The notes below the pieces were generated by a model. The model was given only the letters and a program-made list of their open reading frames with translations, made no database searches and was not told the origin of the DNA. 64,000 bases of DNA from Actinomucor elegans (Eukaryota; Mucoromycota; Mucoromycetes; Mucorales; Mucoraceae): NCBI GenBank assembly GCA_026027325.1, contig JAMSLZ010000014.1, positions 620,001 to 684,000 of the forward strand, written 5' to 3'. The translations under genes were made by a program, and so were the position numbers. Numbering within the stretch: the stretch's first letter is position 1; every line of letters begins with the position of its first letter. This document shows positions 23,991 to 34,671 of this stretch, one piece after another.

Positions 23991-25062
23991 TTGATATTTG
24001 GCTTATTTGGTTACGAAAACAAATTTACGTACTCTATTCAAATAGGTGACTTTGGAGTTTGCTTCGGATTTGCAAGAAAATCAAAAGACATAAAAGCAGC
24101 AGTGCAATTGAATTTGGAAGACTTTGGTGAAGTACGAGAGCATTTTCAACCCTGTGCTGTTGACACTGAAAAAACTCATACTTTTACAACAGCAATACAC
24201 TATGAAGGAATAAGCAAGAAATAAGATGTAGCGCTAAAGGGCGGCGACGTTACATTGATGTAAAGAGAAGTTAAAGCTAAGGACTGGAGTAAAATGAATT
24301 TCTTTTCGGTCAAAACTGTTGGCATAACAAAAAGCCAACGCATATGAGACACGCTCTCATTCATATACCTCGCTTGTTCCGATTCTATAATGAAAAACCA
24401 GCACCCCTTCGTTTTAACGAGTATCAAGGCAGACAAAGGTCCAATGTATTGTTTAACGGAGGGGGGAAAAAGGCAGTAAGAAGAAAAGGATGCTGACAAG
24501 AAAGAGAAAGAAAGATAAAACATTGACATGCAAGCAACATTCTTTAATGCTAATAGTAATAATGATACATGTAGAGCTGTACAAGAGAAAAAGCTAAGCT
24601 CCAAACCTGTCTTTGTGTTCCACTTATTGCATTTGGTGTTGGAATGAAAAATCCTGATACAAACAAAATCAAAGATCATGTCTCTGGTACCACAATCATT
24701 CTCTAAACTTAGATCAAAGACATTTCAATTTGTTATTGTTGATATTGGTGAGTTTAAAGCCCCAAAGGTATGCCAGCTGGTGTAAAGAAATGAACTTGAA
24801 GCCTACCAAACTCCCAAATGGGAAATATACCACAAATATTCTAGATTGCAAAAACCGTCATATACTTTGGTGCAGGGACGTCAACACAAGTAAAAACATG
24901 CTAGACATTTCACAGTCCGTTTGGAAAGACAAGGGAAGAACAATCACCGTAGAGGAAACGGTTTCACCCATTTACATTAGATCTAAATTGGCAATCAATA
25001 AAAGGCATGAATATACCTTACAAAAAGGGATTTCATATCCGCTTAATGTGCGACCATTTTAA
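23991..25062 (+). pseudogene. Decayed TnpB/Fanzor-like (OrfB zinc-ribbon, RuvC) transposon nuclease gene
   Basis: Collinear fragments in different frames are separated by stops. In order: GDFGVCFGFARK and LNLEDFGEVREHFQPCAVDTEKTHTFTTA (24030-24200), where a VDxG RuvC-I site would be expected; RLFRFYNEKPAPLRFNEYQGRQR (24372-24440); PLIAFGVGMKNPD then KIKDHVSG (24620-24700); FVIVDIGEFKAPKVC (24728-24775); and CKEMNLKPTKLPNG with ILDCKNRHILWCRDVNTSKNM (24786-24905). The last two parts form a zinc ribbon followed by the RDVNxSKN RuvC-III motif, the hallmark of TnpB and its eukaryotic Fanzor relatives. At least three frame changes and several stops make it dead. The VDPG-type RuvC-I motif reads VDTE. 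No terminal repeats were located. The family call rests on motif order. It sits between the coiled-coil gene and Tim21. Confidence 0.6.
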
Positions 25063-25130
25063 GTACTACTTCATTTCTCATGAAAATGGTCTTCTTTTCT
25101 TTTCCTTAATTACTACTCATTTTACTTAAT

Positions 25131-25867
25131 ATGCTTCGTTCGTTGAGGTAATGCGCTGTTTCATACTATAATAACATGTTGCTCAATAAGGTATGAATAG
25201 CAATGCAACACGTCTTATTCCCAAGTCAACTCCACATCACTACAGTAAACAACCTCTTCGGCCCTTTTCCACCCCTGCTCGCCAAGTAGTTCCTTCCGCT
25301 AAAAAGACAAATCAGTTAGCTGCGGCAAAGCCTTGGAGTGAACTATCTACACCTCAGAAAGGTACACAATGATTTTTTTTTTTACGCGTCGCTATGAAAT
25401 TCAATTATTCTTATATGTAACTTTTAGTTGTGGTTGCTTCCAAGACAACCGTTAATATTGGTGTTATTGTCACTGGTGTAGCTTTAACCTCAGCCATTGT
25501 GTATTACATTGGTTCTGAATTGTTTGGTTCGCAGAGTGCTACAAGCATATTTTCTAATGCAGTTGATCGTATCCGAGAACATGAAGAACTGAAGAGTATT
25601 CTAGGCACACCTATTAAAGGTCATGGTGAGCCTAGTAGAAACAGCAGAAGACGTAACAGACGTATCACTTCGCAAATAGTTGAAGATGCTCATAATGAAC
25701 CTCATTTGTTTATGCGCTTTTACGTGGAGGGGCCTGATAATCAAGGCACAGTGATGTTAGAAATGATCAAAAACGAAAAGGACAAATGGCAATACAAGCA
25801 ATTGTACGTAGATGTACCAGGACAAGGATTACCTTCTAAGCGTATCTATTTAGAAAAGAACATGTAA
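25131..25867 (+). CDS. TIM21: Mitochondrial inner membrane translocase subunit Tim21
   Basis: Exons 25131-25147, 25201-25361 and 25428-25867 give 205 residues. The first exon, MLRSL, joins SNATRLIPKSTPHHYSKQPLRPFSTPARQ, a Ser/Arg-rich presequence with no acidic residue. A membrane segment (NIGVIVTGVALTSAIVYYIGSELF) is followed by the intermembrane-space domain FSNAVDRIREHEELKSILGTPIKGHGE, then LFMRFYVEGPDNQGTVMLEM and QYKQLYVDVPGQG, the typical Tim21 core. Tim21 links the TOM and TIM23 complexes. An in-frame ATG at 25193, inside the proposed intron, is a possible alternative start. The 25131 start is preferred because splicing at GTAATG/AATAG keeps the frame and adds a better targeting sequence. 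Confidence 0.9.
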
Positions 25868-25934
25868 TAAAGTGTAAAAGTTTATTAGAAAAAGATGGGG
25901 GGAATTATGGAATAAGATACTATTAGTAAGGTGG

Positions 25935-27574
25935 TTATTTGTTGAATGAGAAGCCTTTCTTTTTGGCAGTTTTCTCTGGTGTCATAGGTCGACCTGATTC
26001 CAAGCGACGTTTCTTTTCTTCCAAATCTGTGCGTTGCTTATCAAGCGCATCCTTCATTTCCTTATGGCGAGCATATAACTCTTCTTCAGATTGTTTCAAT
26101 TTGGCTTCCTTTTCTTGAACCTTGGCTTGGAATACAGATCTCATTTCTGCTTCCATCTTGGCCAATTTCTGTTCGTGAGCGAGACGTTCCTCTTCCATCT
26201 TTTGAACAGGACTAGGAATGATATTAGCACGCGTTATATAAAATCACAAAAAAAAAAAACTTACTTGACTTCCTTGAATACAGAAGGATCTTGTTGGATA
26301 CCCATAGCTGTCAGCTTCTCAGTACGGTAATTTTCATAAAGAACATCGTTGGTGTATTCTTTGAGTTCTTCCATATGAGTACTAATAACGACGCGTTAGT
26401 CTATTAATACTGACATCAAATAAATCTTACCGGATCAGCATTTGTCGAAGCTTGACAAAGTCACAATGTTCTTCGTTATCGACTTCAATAACACCCCAAG
26501 GGTATTTACGACCACGTACACGACGACCACCTTCGACCTCGAACTCTTTATCGGAACCAACTACAGCGAAAGGGATCTTGGACATGATCTCGCGATTCTC
26601 AGCGATGGTTTCTTGATCATCATATTCATAAACAGGAGCTTGGTAGATTTGGATCTTGTGATAAGCAATATCAGCTAAAATGCGTTCCTTGAAGGCAGCT
26701 ACTTCTTCTTCAGTCAAAGTATCGGCTTTAGCGATAACAGGAATCAAATTGACACGGGTATGAAGACGACGCATAAACTCAATGTCAAGAGGCTTCAAAG
26801 CATGGCCAGTAGGAGCGATGAAATAGAGACAAGCGTGAATACGGTTATCTACCATACGACGACGGTTAACACGGTTTTCTTGTTCCAGATAAGCATCACA
26901 ACGAGCTTCAATATCGTCCAAAATAGGCTTCCAGCTAATAAATTATTAGTACAACCTACATATATGAAAAAACGTGCAATGTTACCTTTCTTCGTTGTTC
27001 ACAAAATCACCAAAACCTGGCGTATCTACTACGGTTAATTTTAATTTGACACCGTTCTCTTCAATATTAGATGTAATTGACTGAACTTCGACTGTCTGTG
27101 TAGTTTCATGAGTTAATTCAACGGTTTCCTTTGGTGGATACAGTTGCGTATTGAAAAGAGTATTAACCAAAGTCGATTTACCAAGGCCAGATTCACCTAT
27201 TGATTAAAACTCAGTATTATGATCCTCCTCCTTTATTATTATCATAGCTCCTGCTTGGATAGTATGTAAAGAATCCCTGTCATTTCCCCTATAAAACCCC
27301 CTTATTGATATACACTTTACCTACTACCATACAGGTGAATTGAAATCCTTTCTTTACAGATTTACGATGAACTTGATTGGGCAAGTTGGCAAATCCAACA
27401 TAACCTTGTAATTTTTTACGTAAAACAGTAATCTACAACATGATGATGATGAATACACATTTCTCCATTGACAACCACTTTTTCCAAACTTACTCCAGAA
27501 GGATTATTATTTTGGTCTGTAAAAAAAACAGTTAATAGGGTATCAATACATAGTATAAATGACTTACCAGACAT
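25935..27574 (-). CDS. CDC3: Septin, Cdc3/AspB class
   Basis: Exons 27568-27574, 27494-27516, 27321-27432, 26986-27196, 26431-26934, 26265-26381 and 25935-26211 give 416 residues. Septins polymerise as hetero-oligomers at division sites and hyphal tips. Visible are [25 protein letters not shown] (polybasic region and alpha-0), the P-loop GESGLGKST, the G3 motif [22 protein letters not shown] (G4), the septin unique element [29 protein letters not shown], and a C-terminal coiled coil (about 325-395) ending KKKGFSFNK. The closest pattern is the Cdc3/AspB group, which has the [11 protein letters not shown] lead-in. Two very short first exons (7 and 23 nt) encode [10 protein letters not shown]. 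Confidence 0.95.
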
Positions 27575-27926
27575 AGTGACTATATATGTTTATAGAAGAA
27601 GAAAAAAAAAAGAGAGAAGAAAAGCGAAAAAAAAGGCGAGAAAAAGAATTAAAATATTAGGAAAAGGTACACAAGAATACAAATAAAGAGGAGGAACTTG
27701 AAAAAGCAAGACTGCAAGGCGGATGTCTTCAGGGACACACCATCCAAAAGTTCTTTCTGATAGGAGTTCTTTAGTACTTTGTAAACAATTTAGTTCAAGG
27801 GATAACAACATCTAAAAGACATTTGAAAATGACATTCCATGTCTTAATTGCGTCAAAAAAGAAACACTACTTGGTACTACAAAGTCAGGTTTGGTAAAAA
27901 GGACACGAGCTTCCATCTTTTTTTAA

Positions 27927-27959
<33 letters not shown>

Positions 27960-27965
27960 TATAAA
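27575..27965. promoter_or_regulatory. Divergent region between septin and a small gene
   Basis: 391 bp, with a purine-rich stretch (27596-27660) and a 28-nt T run (27929-27956) just before the ATG at 27966. Both flanking genes should be transcribed from it. No specific site is recognised. Confidence 0.45.
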
Positions 27966-28313
27966 ATGTCTTGTTTAAACCAACCATCTATATACGATTC
28001 TATCCCTGCTTTGGAATCCTGGTACAAAATAAATGACCAACCATGTTCGAATATTAAAGAACCTTGTCCATCAGTTTCAACAAAAATAAAGAAATGTAAC
28101 CAAAAGACAGTATCATTTTGTCCTGATCCCATCATTTATAAAGAAGAAAAGACTTCTTTGTTACAATATGACTTGGATGAAGTGGCATCTTCTAGTTGCT
28201 GTCATTTATTAAACGGTATTCTAATTATGCTTTTTTCTTCTTCATGTCGAAATAACAATTGCTTCTCAATACTAGTAAAGGCAATGCTTTCTCGTAAGAA
28301 AAAACTAGCTTGA
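27966..28313 (+). CDS. Small unknown protein, 115 residues
   Basis: Intronless open frame starting MSCLNQPSIYDSIPALESW and ending MLSRKKKLA. It has no signal peptide. The central stretch KKCNQKTVSFCPDPIIYKEEKT contains KTVSF, which fits the loose RVxF docking pattern for protein phosphatase 1. That is a weak, short-motif suggestion only. Eight or so cysteines are scattered. It ends 4 bp before the convergent stop codon of the gene at 28318-28864, so both 3' UTRs must overlap. I do not recognise a family. Confidence 0.45.
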   Translation: MSCLNQPSIYDSIPALESWYKINDQPCSNIKEPCPSVSTKIKKCNQKTVSFCPDPIIYKEEKTSLLQYDLDEVASSSCCHLLNGILIMLFSSSCRNNNCFSILVKAMLSRKKKLA

Positions 28314-28317
28314 TTTT

Positions 28318-28864
28318 CTATTCATTATCACTATCGGTATCACCATCAGAACCTTGGACTTTACTCGACCATTTCTTAGTCTTTTTAGCATTTCTTTCCT
28401 TGATAACCTATTACAATACCTCGCATTAAACGTACTGTTTGTATATCCTTTTCTAGTCAATTACCTCTTTATGAATCTTCTTTTCTAAATCACTAGCCCT
28501 TAAAGCTCTTTTCATTATCTGTACATTACGCTTCATTCGTTCGTCGATTGACAGTTCTTCAGCATTCAACTTGTCTAGTCAACAAATAATCACATCAATA
28601 CCAAAAAAAAACCACAATTCTAACTCTAAACAGGGGGAAAAAAGGGTTTATACCTATAGGGTTCTCGCGTTTTCTAATTTCCTCTTGCATTAAGCGAGTT
28701 TTTTGATGTCTGCCATATCGAATTTCGTGCTTTACTTTTTTAATGCCTTTGTTGATCTTTGGTAATTTGACCTTGGATGATTTTTGTTTCTCGGTATTGT
28801 CTATTTTAGTTTTTGGTGATGCTGTTAATAGTTCAAGCGATTGTCTTGCTAAACGGGAGGACAT
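28318..28864 (-). CDS. Small basic, helical unknown protein, 136 residues
   Basis: Exons 28654-28864, 28465-28574 and 28318-28407 join in frame. The protein opens MSSRLARQSLELLTASPKT, is very Lys/Arg-rich in the middle (KLPKINKGIKKVKHEIRYGRHQKTRLMQEEIRKRENP), then helical (LSIDERMKRNVQIMKRALRASDLEKKIHKE), and ends with an acidic SDGDTDSDNE tail. The composition suggests a nucleolar or RNA-associated protein, but no family is recognised. Three well-formed introns with GT/AG ends and a continuous frame support a real gene. Confidence 0.6.
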
Positions 28865-29879
28865 TATTATATGTATAATGAAGAAACAACCAAAAAAAAA
28901 GGGTAAAAAGGTATAAATTTCAGTCTTTTTTTCTTTTTTCCTCGGAGGCTTAGTGCCCAACAACGAAAATTTATGCAACTGAGCTCGATGTCCGTCCATT
29001 GCAATCATACCACTGTTAAAACCTGCTTATAGCAATCAGATAACTGTCGAATCACTGTCTGTAGCAATTGTGTAATTTATCATCAGTTCCGTTCATAGCA
29101 ATAATCTCATCGAGGTTACATGACTGTCAAATGATTATTCTGACAAGTCATATATAAAGAACAACCCTCCTATTCCTGTTAACTTGTATTTATATTTTAG
29201 CAGATTCGTTTCTTATTTTAGTCTGCTGTTTGTATGACAGAAAAAACTCGGAAACAAGACTTTAATATGCAAATTAGACAGAAAGTTGCTTAATAAAGTA
29301 CAAATAATTATTGATTGATACAATTCATCCAATGCTGTAGGGAATGGACGAACTTTACACTGAGATAGATTGCGTAAGCTACCCGAATCTTTAACTGGAC
29401 ATACAAGTATGAAGGGAAACGGCTGGATACTCATCAACTTCAAAGATTTCCAGAATAAAAACGGTGTTTAATTTAATTATCTACATCTGCTCTTTACTAA
29501 AAGCTCTGACTGATGTTGTAGTTCTTTAAGATTATGGATTACTTTTCAGATACGATGTAGAGAAGGATGATCAAAGGAACTAGTGATTTTCATACCTTAA
29601 TTATACAGAATACAGATCATCTACTGTTAGTCACTATCAATAATATAATATATTCGTTCTACTCTAATTAGATAAAGACATTTGAAAATCCAGCTGCTTA
29701 CTCTAAATGTTGAACAGAAATCAGATACAACATCGACCCAGCGATCCATACTTACAGATCATTAAATCTAGGCTAGCATGATGAATTAGTAGGTAATTCA
29801 CTGTCAGTCATTCATGTATAGTATATTTTCTATAGTTTAGTTAAACAATGAACTTAATACCTGCAATAGCTCACTATGA

Positions 29880-29980
29880 ATATATATTAATTATCAGATG
29901 CGATATTATATGAGAATCGGCTGGGATATATAGAAAAGTTTAAACGAGCCAAAAATGGTCCGATCTTGGGAGAAACCCCA
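29880..29980 (+). repeat. Diverged interspersed repeat pair, copy A
   Basis: TTATCAGATGCGATATTATATGAGAATCGG then CCAAAAATGGTCCGATC recurs in altered form at 30945-31010, and the words resemble those of the dispersed repeat family. Evidence is by eye only. Confidence 0.35.
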
Positions 29981-30944
29981 AAGATATTACCTTCAGGTTC
30001 AAATCTTTGAACTCTACTTTTGTCAAGGTATAGATTGTTTATAAAGCAGGCTGCATATACTTACAAGTATACAAGTATATTTTTTAACATGCTTTCTGAT
30101 ATCAAATACTCGAATTATAATTGGATTTCTAAAATATGGGTAAAATCGTTTTTTCTTAAAGATAGCTTAATCAACTGAAGAAAAACAAATTATATTCTTA
30201 CATTATTAGATACTTGGATCTAGTTTGGACAACATTTGTTAGTATATATTGCGCCTATTAGTAATTGTTTGTTATTAACAAGAGTAGAACCTGATAAATA
30301 ATCCCTGACTTTGAACGGGTTAGTGGTGGCGGCGCTGGTCGTCGTCGGTGATCTTCTCATTCTCCGCTAGTCAATAGAGATTGAGAAGATCCTAGAGTGG
30401 TGGCATGCCTTTAAATCACTTTTAAACGATGTTTAGAGACATGGCCCATATTGTGAATTCGCTTTTCATAGATTTAATCTACATAATAAATGCTTCGTTT
30501 GTTACATGGGCATTAATATAACTCGAGTTATTAAGTTTAAATGGAACTGTCAGCCACCAGTTTAAGGGTAGCCCTGTTACCAGAAATTTTTCAAGCCATA
30601 GTAGCGCTTTCAAGCATTCCTTTCCCTTGTGTCGGCTTTTAATATACTTGATAGAACTAGATAGATGAAAATAAGCTATCGTAATGCACTTTCGACAGTT
30701 AATTATTAGTGAATATAATACATTGACTGGATTGTAGTTAAACAATAGTTCTATAAATCCAGAAACTCGTTATAAGCATGTAATAGTCATTAGGTGCGAC
30801 CGAGGCCGGTTTGAGCATCTATTCATCATTAAACTAAATTTTACGAAATGTATAACAACCTACTATAATATAATATACTCATAGCACTTTAATCAAGTGA
30901 TAATTCCAGCAGAATTAATAGTTCATTTGAACATACATTAGTTA

Positions 30945-31010
30945 TTAGATGCGATATCAACTCGGAATCGGAAAGGTCTAAAATTAGTCCGATGTCTGAA
31001 AACATTCTTA
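30945..31010 (+). repeat. Diverged interspersed repeat pair, copy B
   Basis: TTATTAGATGCGATATC, CGGAATCGGAAAGG and AAATTAGTCCGATG correspond in order to copy A at 29880-29980. Confidence 0.35.
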
Positions 31011-32502
31011 GGACCTTGATTTTTTAGTTTATTTTTTTTTTTTATGAAGCACGAAAATAGCATTTATACAAGGTATACTTTATTAATGATGTGATTTTAT
31101 TATATTATAAGATATATGTATATTCTTTTTTTCAGTATTAAATACCATTAGAGTTATGATTATTGCATTAATACAGATTTCAGAAGATGACCTCTTTTCA
31201 TCAACGATATATCAATCAATTAAAAGAATTACGAAGGGGTAGTTATGTATTCAATGCGCTGTTACATTTTAATCAATTTTGTTAGTGCCCTTTTTGTGTA
31301 TATTTAAAATACTCTATCAACAAATTTAGGACAAGTTCGCATTGAGCACGTCTCATGTCATCATCTCAGAAATTAGTTTAATCTGCGAATCCCAATGAAA
31401 TTTGAGGGCACTTCTTACTACTGGTCTATCTTTATCATTTTATGACAACAGTAAGGCGTTTTAGTGGCATAATTTATAATGTATGTTTAATTTGTACTAT
31501 TTTAAATGCGTAATGATACTTATATTGATTTGTACTGAGAAAACAAACATTGGCAGTATATTGCGATTAGATCATGAGGAGAAAATACCAACTAGCCAAC
31601 CATTACCCGGCTCAAGCTTCCGGATAAATTTCGTTTGTCATGCTCGATAACCTTCTTTGTCGTGTTCTTATCAAAATGGTTCAGTGTATTAGTTCGGGGA
31701 AACTTTAAATAATCTTTTTCTCATAACTACAACAAAATGAAGCTCGATTATCTAATCGTGTTACCGTGATAACCAGGGTTTGGTAGCTGCTGCCCTGTTG
31801 AAATCTGGGATTGATGAGAGTGTAAATGCTTTAGCCACTTGTCGGCATGTCTATATTCAATCATAAAAAGCTTTTGAATTATTAAACTGCCAATTGCCGT
31901 ATATCTGTATCAAAATAAGCTACCCCTGATACATATTATGTACGGTCTATTGAATCATAAAAAGCCCACAGCATTTTTCTGTCTTTTGGTACTATTTCAA
32001 ACTCAAAAAGAAAGGGTCCTGCATTTGTGAAGATATTAATGAAGACTCATTTTTTGAATAAAAGCTTTATTGAAGCTAACAATTGAGATAAATAAGATAC
32101 ATTCAGTAACAAAATATGCTTGAAACAAATTGGCATAGCGTAGAAAGAGATTGATAAAAGCAAAAACTGGATGAATTTCTACACAATGTATTATGGTATC
32201 CCGCGGTAAAAATTGTATAACATGGGAGCTTTTTCCATTATCCATCTGTGTCACGATGTATTTCGGATCCTATTATATCTGGAGATTTCAAGTAATTGAT
32301 ATATACATATAATATATAAAGAGATGAGATGCACCTGAAATGCATAACTTTGGTTGCTCAAGTATCACAGATGGGCTTTTTTGCTTTAGATGCGTTTCAT
32401 GTACATATAAAATATAAGGTATTTATTGTTTATTATGATTACAGTAGCAGATGAAAAAAAAAAAAGATATCCTTCTCAGAAGATGAATATCTAATCAAAG
32501 AG

Positions 32503-34125
32503 TTACACTTGATTAGCCTTGACTAAAGCGGCCTTATGAGCCATCATGGCAATCATAGCCGCACCAAAACCAGAGCCATCCCTTGCCAAAGTAAACTCGA
32601 TTTGTTCTTTGACATGATCGCCAAAGAGCTCTTGTAGTGTTTCCATCATTTGGTCTTCAAAATTGGGAATGAATTCGTAGACAGAACCATCAATGGCAAC
32701 AACTGAACTTTTATCCAATTGGTTTGTTTGTACTAAAACACCAGCGGTACCACAGGCAGCAAGACGAGCAGCACGACGAGCTACGGCAATGCAGGCCACT
32801 TGAACTACTTGACGATCACCCAAAGTGGTCGAAGGAACAGACAGAATCTCTTCCAAAATATGACGAACTTGCTCAAGATCAGAAGAACGGTCATCAATGA
32901 TAGTTGATAGGTAAGATGTTTCGAAACTCCATTGTTTGTTAAGGTCAGGTGAGGACTCACCAGAGAACAAGACACGTTCATCAATGTACTGCAACAGAAT
33001 ATTACGAACGATTTCACCCAAGTACATACCCGACATCATTTTTTCAAACAATTGCTCTTGAGGGTTAATAGACTCACGATCCAACTTGTTGTCATAGATA
33101 GTGAAAGGTAATACACGACGTTCCTTGTCAAAAGCTCCCCATTCCATGTTTACAACCATCTCTTCAAACACTTGTTCTCCGCCTTTCCACTTTTTGATGT
33201 TTTCGAGTTTCTCATAGTATGCTATACTACGTGAGTGAGTAACAAATATAAAGTAGTAGATTGGATGGACTTACCAGCATTGGTGCCAGTACCAAGAATG
33301 ATACCCATTGAAGTATCAGGACGACGATAAGCATTAGCCATTAGTGTACCAACAGTATCATTCACAAGCTAACAAAGTAAAGGATTATTGATTATCCTTT
33401 TTTTTTTTTTATAAACACTCTAAGTACTTACAGCAGCGATGTTCACATGGATGTTCTTGCGAAGAAAAGAGTCCTGTAACATTACTACGACATCCTTATT
33501 AACGGCCCCAGCGCAATTGAATCCTTTAGTCCAATGCATCAAAGTGCCTCGATTAATGGCTGTTTGGTTTACAGGAAACGAGAATGTAAAGCCTAATTGT
33601 AAATGCTCTGATTCATGGCTGGAGCCATATTCGGATACGAAATTGTCTACACAATCAGCAATAAAGTCACAAAGACGACGCATTTCCCCAGTCTTGAGCT
33701 CTTCTGCTACAACGTACTTTTGCTGATGTACACTGTGTGCACCGTTGCCTTTTAATTCAAATTCACAAACGCGAAGGTTGGTTCCTCCAAGATCCAAGGC
33801 AAGATACTTGCCTTTTTCATCGCCTGTGGGGCGACCTGTAACGAAACTGGGGATCATTGCCACTATAAATCATATGAGTTTTTTTTATACTATTATTCTA
33901 GTTTTGCTTCTAAGCTTATTATATTTTATTTTTACCTGTAGCGCCATCATGGTCTAAACCTTTTTGCATCTCTTCTGTGAACTGCTTGACAATAGCACGC
34001 GCACCTTCGGTTGTGATGCTGAATTGATGATGAATTTCATTGGCAGCCTCTTGCTGTTCCTTGGTACCATTCACTTGAAGCATGGGATATTCTGTCGCTT
34101 TACGTGTCGAGGAAGCACTGATCAT
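32503..34125 (-). CDS. Hexokinase
   Basis: Exons 33936-34125, 33432-33862, 33275-33368 and 32503-33221 give 477 residues, normal for a fungal hexokinase. It phosphorylates glucose and fructose with ATP at the entry to glycolysis. Motifs in order: IPSFVTGRPTGDEKGKYLALDLGGTNLRV (phosphate 1), LGFTFSFPVNQTAINRGTLMHWTKGF (sugar-binding), LVNDTVGTLMANAYRRP (catalytic Asp, phosphate 2), ILGTGTNA, VVNMEWGAFD, MMSGMYLGEIVR and the C-terminal AIDGSVYEFIPNFEDQM..RDGSGFGAAMIAM. The acceptor for the last exon is GTATAG at 33222, because the nearer CGTAG gives an in-frame stop. The start is the ATG at 34125; no ATG in frame lies in a better place. It is divergent from TTC27. Confidence 0.96.
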
Positions 34126-34671
34126 TTTATGGAATAAAAAGCTAAAGAAAAAAGGATTGTGGACAAAAAACACAAAAGAACCCTTTTATAGTTTGGGTTT
34201 AGAGCGTAATGGGAACAGTTTTTGGCGGAGGTAACTTGATTGAGCTATCGTGTTACTACTTCAAATCGCTCTGAGGCCCACATCTTCTTGGGTTTAAACT
34301 ACAAACTTGAGTGACTTTTTCCTTTGGATACTAACAGAATCATGATTGCATCACAAGTCTGACCAAAGCTTCAAACAAAGTTAGGCTGCATGCTTTTATG
34401 AGTTCCCAACTTAGCAGATCAAATCTTTAGAGAATCACACAGTATCCTACCTTTTTTTTTTTTTTAGGGCTTAACATAAGTTTTCAAGCAGATAAAGAAG
34501 AGAATTACCCAGAAAACTCCACTCAACTAGCCTGATCTTATTAGTAATATTCCATTGAATTCCTTCATATTCCTTTGCCTTACAAATTAAATCCATTATG
34601 TGGCTTATACTTTTACATTTTTAAAAAAAAGCTGATATTGCATATATTTGCACTTCTTATCCTTTCAAACC
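34126..34671. promoter_or_regulatory. Divergent promoter region, hexokinase and TTC27
   Basis: 546 bp between opposite start codons. It contains T- and A-runs (34452-34465, 34622-34629) but no recognised operator. CT-rich AT tracts precede the TTC27 ATG. Confidence 0.5.

Larger units (their letters stand above)
28865..32502. other. 3.6-kb gene-poor interval
   Basis: AT-rich with no supported gene. It contains related diverged repeat words: AGATGCGATAT..GAATCGG at 29896-29926 and 30956-30980, each followed by AAAATGGTCCGATC or AAATTAGTCCGATG. TTCAATCATAAAAAGC and TTGAATCATAAAAAGC occur near 31855 and 31950. These look like fossil interspersed elements. The right end is the hexokinase 3' flank. 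Confidence 0.45.

Noticed and set aside
24200..24679. Minus-strand frame of 159 residues over the decayed nuclease gene
   Set aside because: The opposite strand gives collinear conserved fragments; this frame has only hydrophobic chance composition.
29213..29443. Minus-strand 76-residue frame
   Set aside because: No motif and no joining exon in a stop-rich intergenic region.
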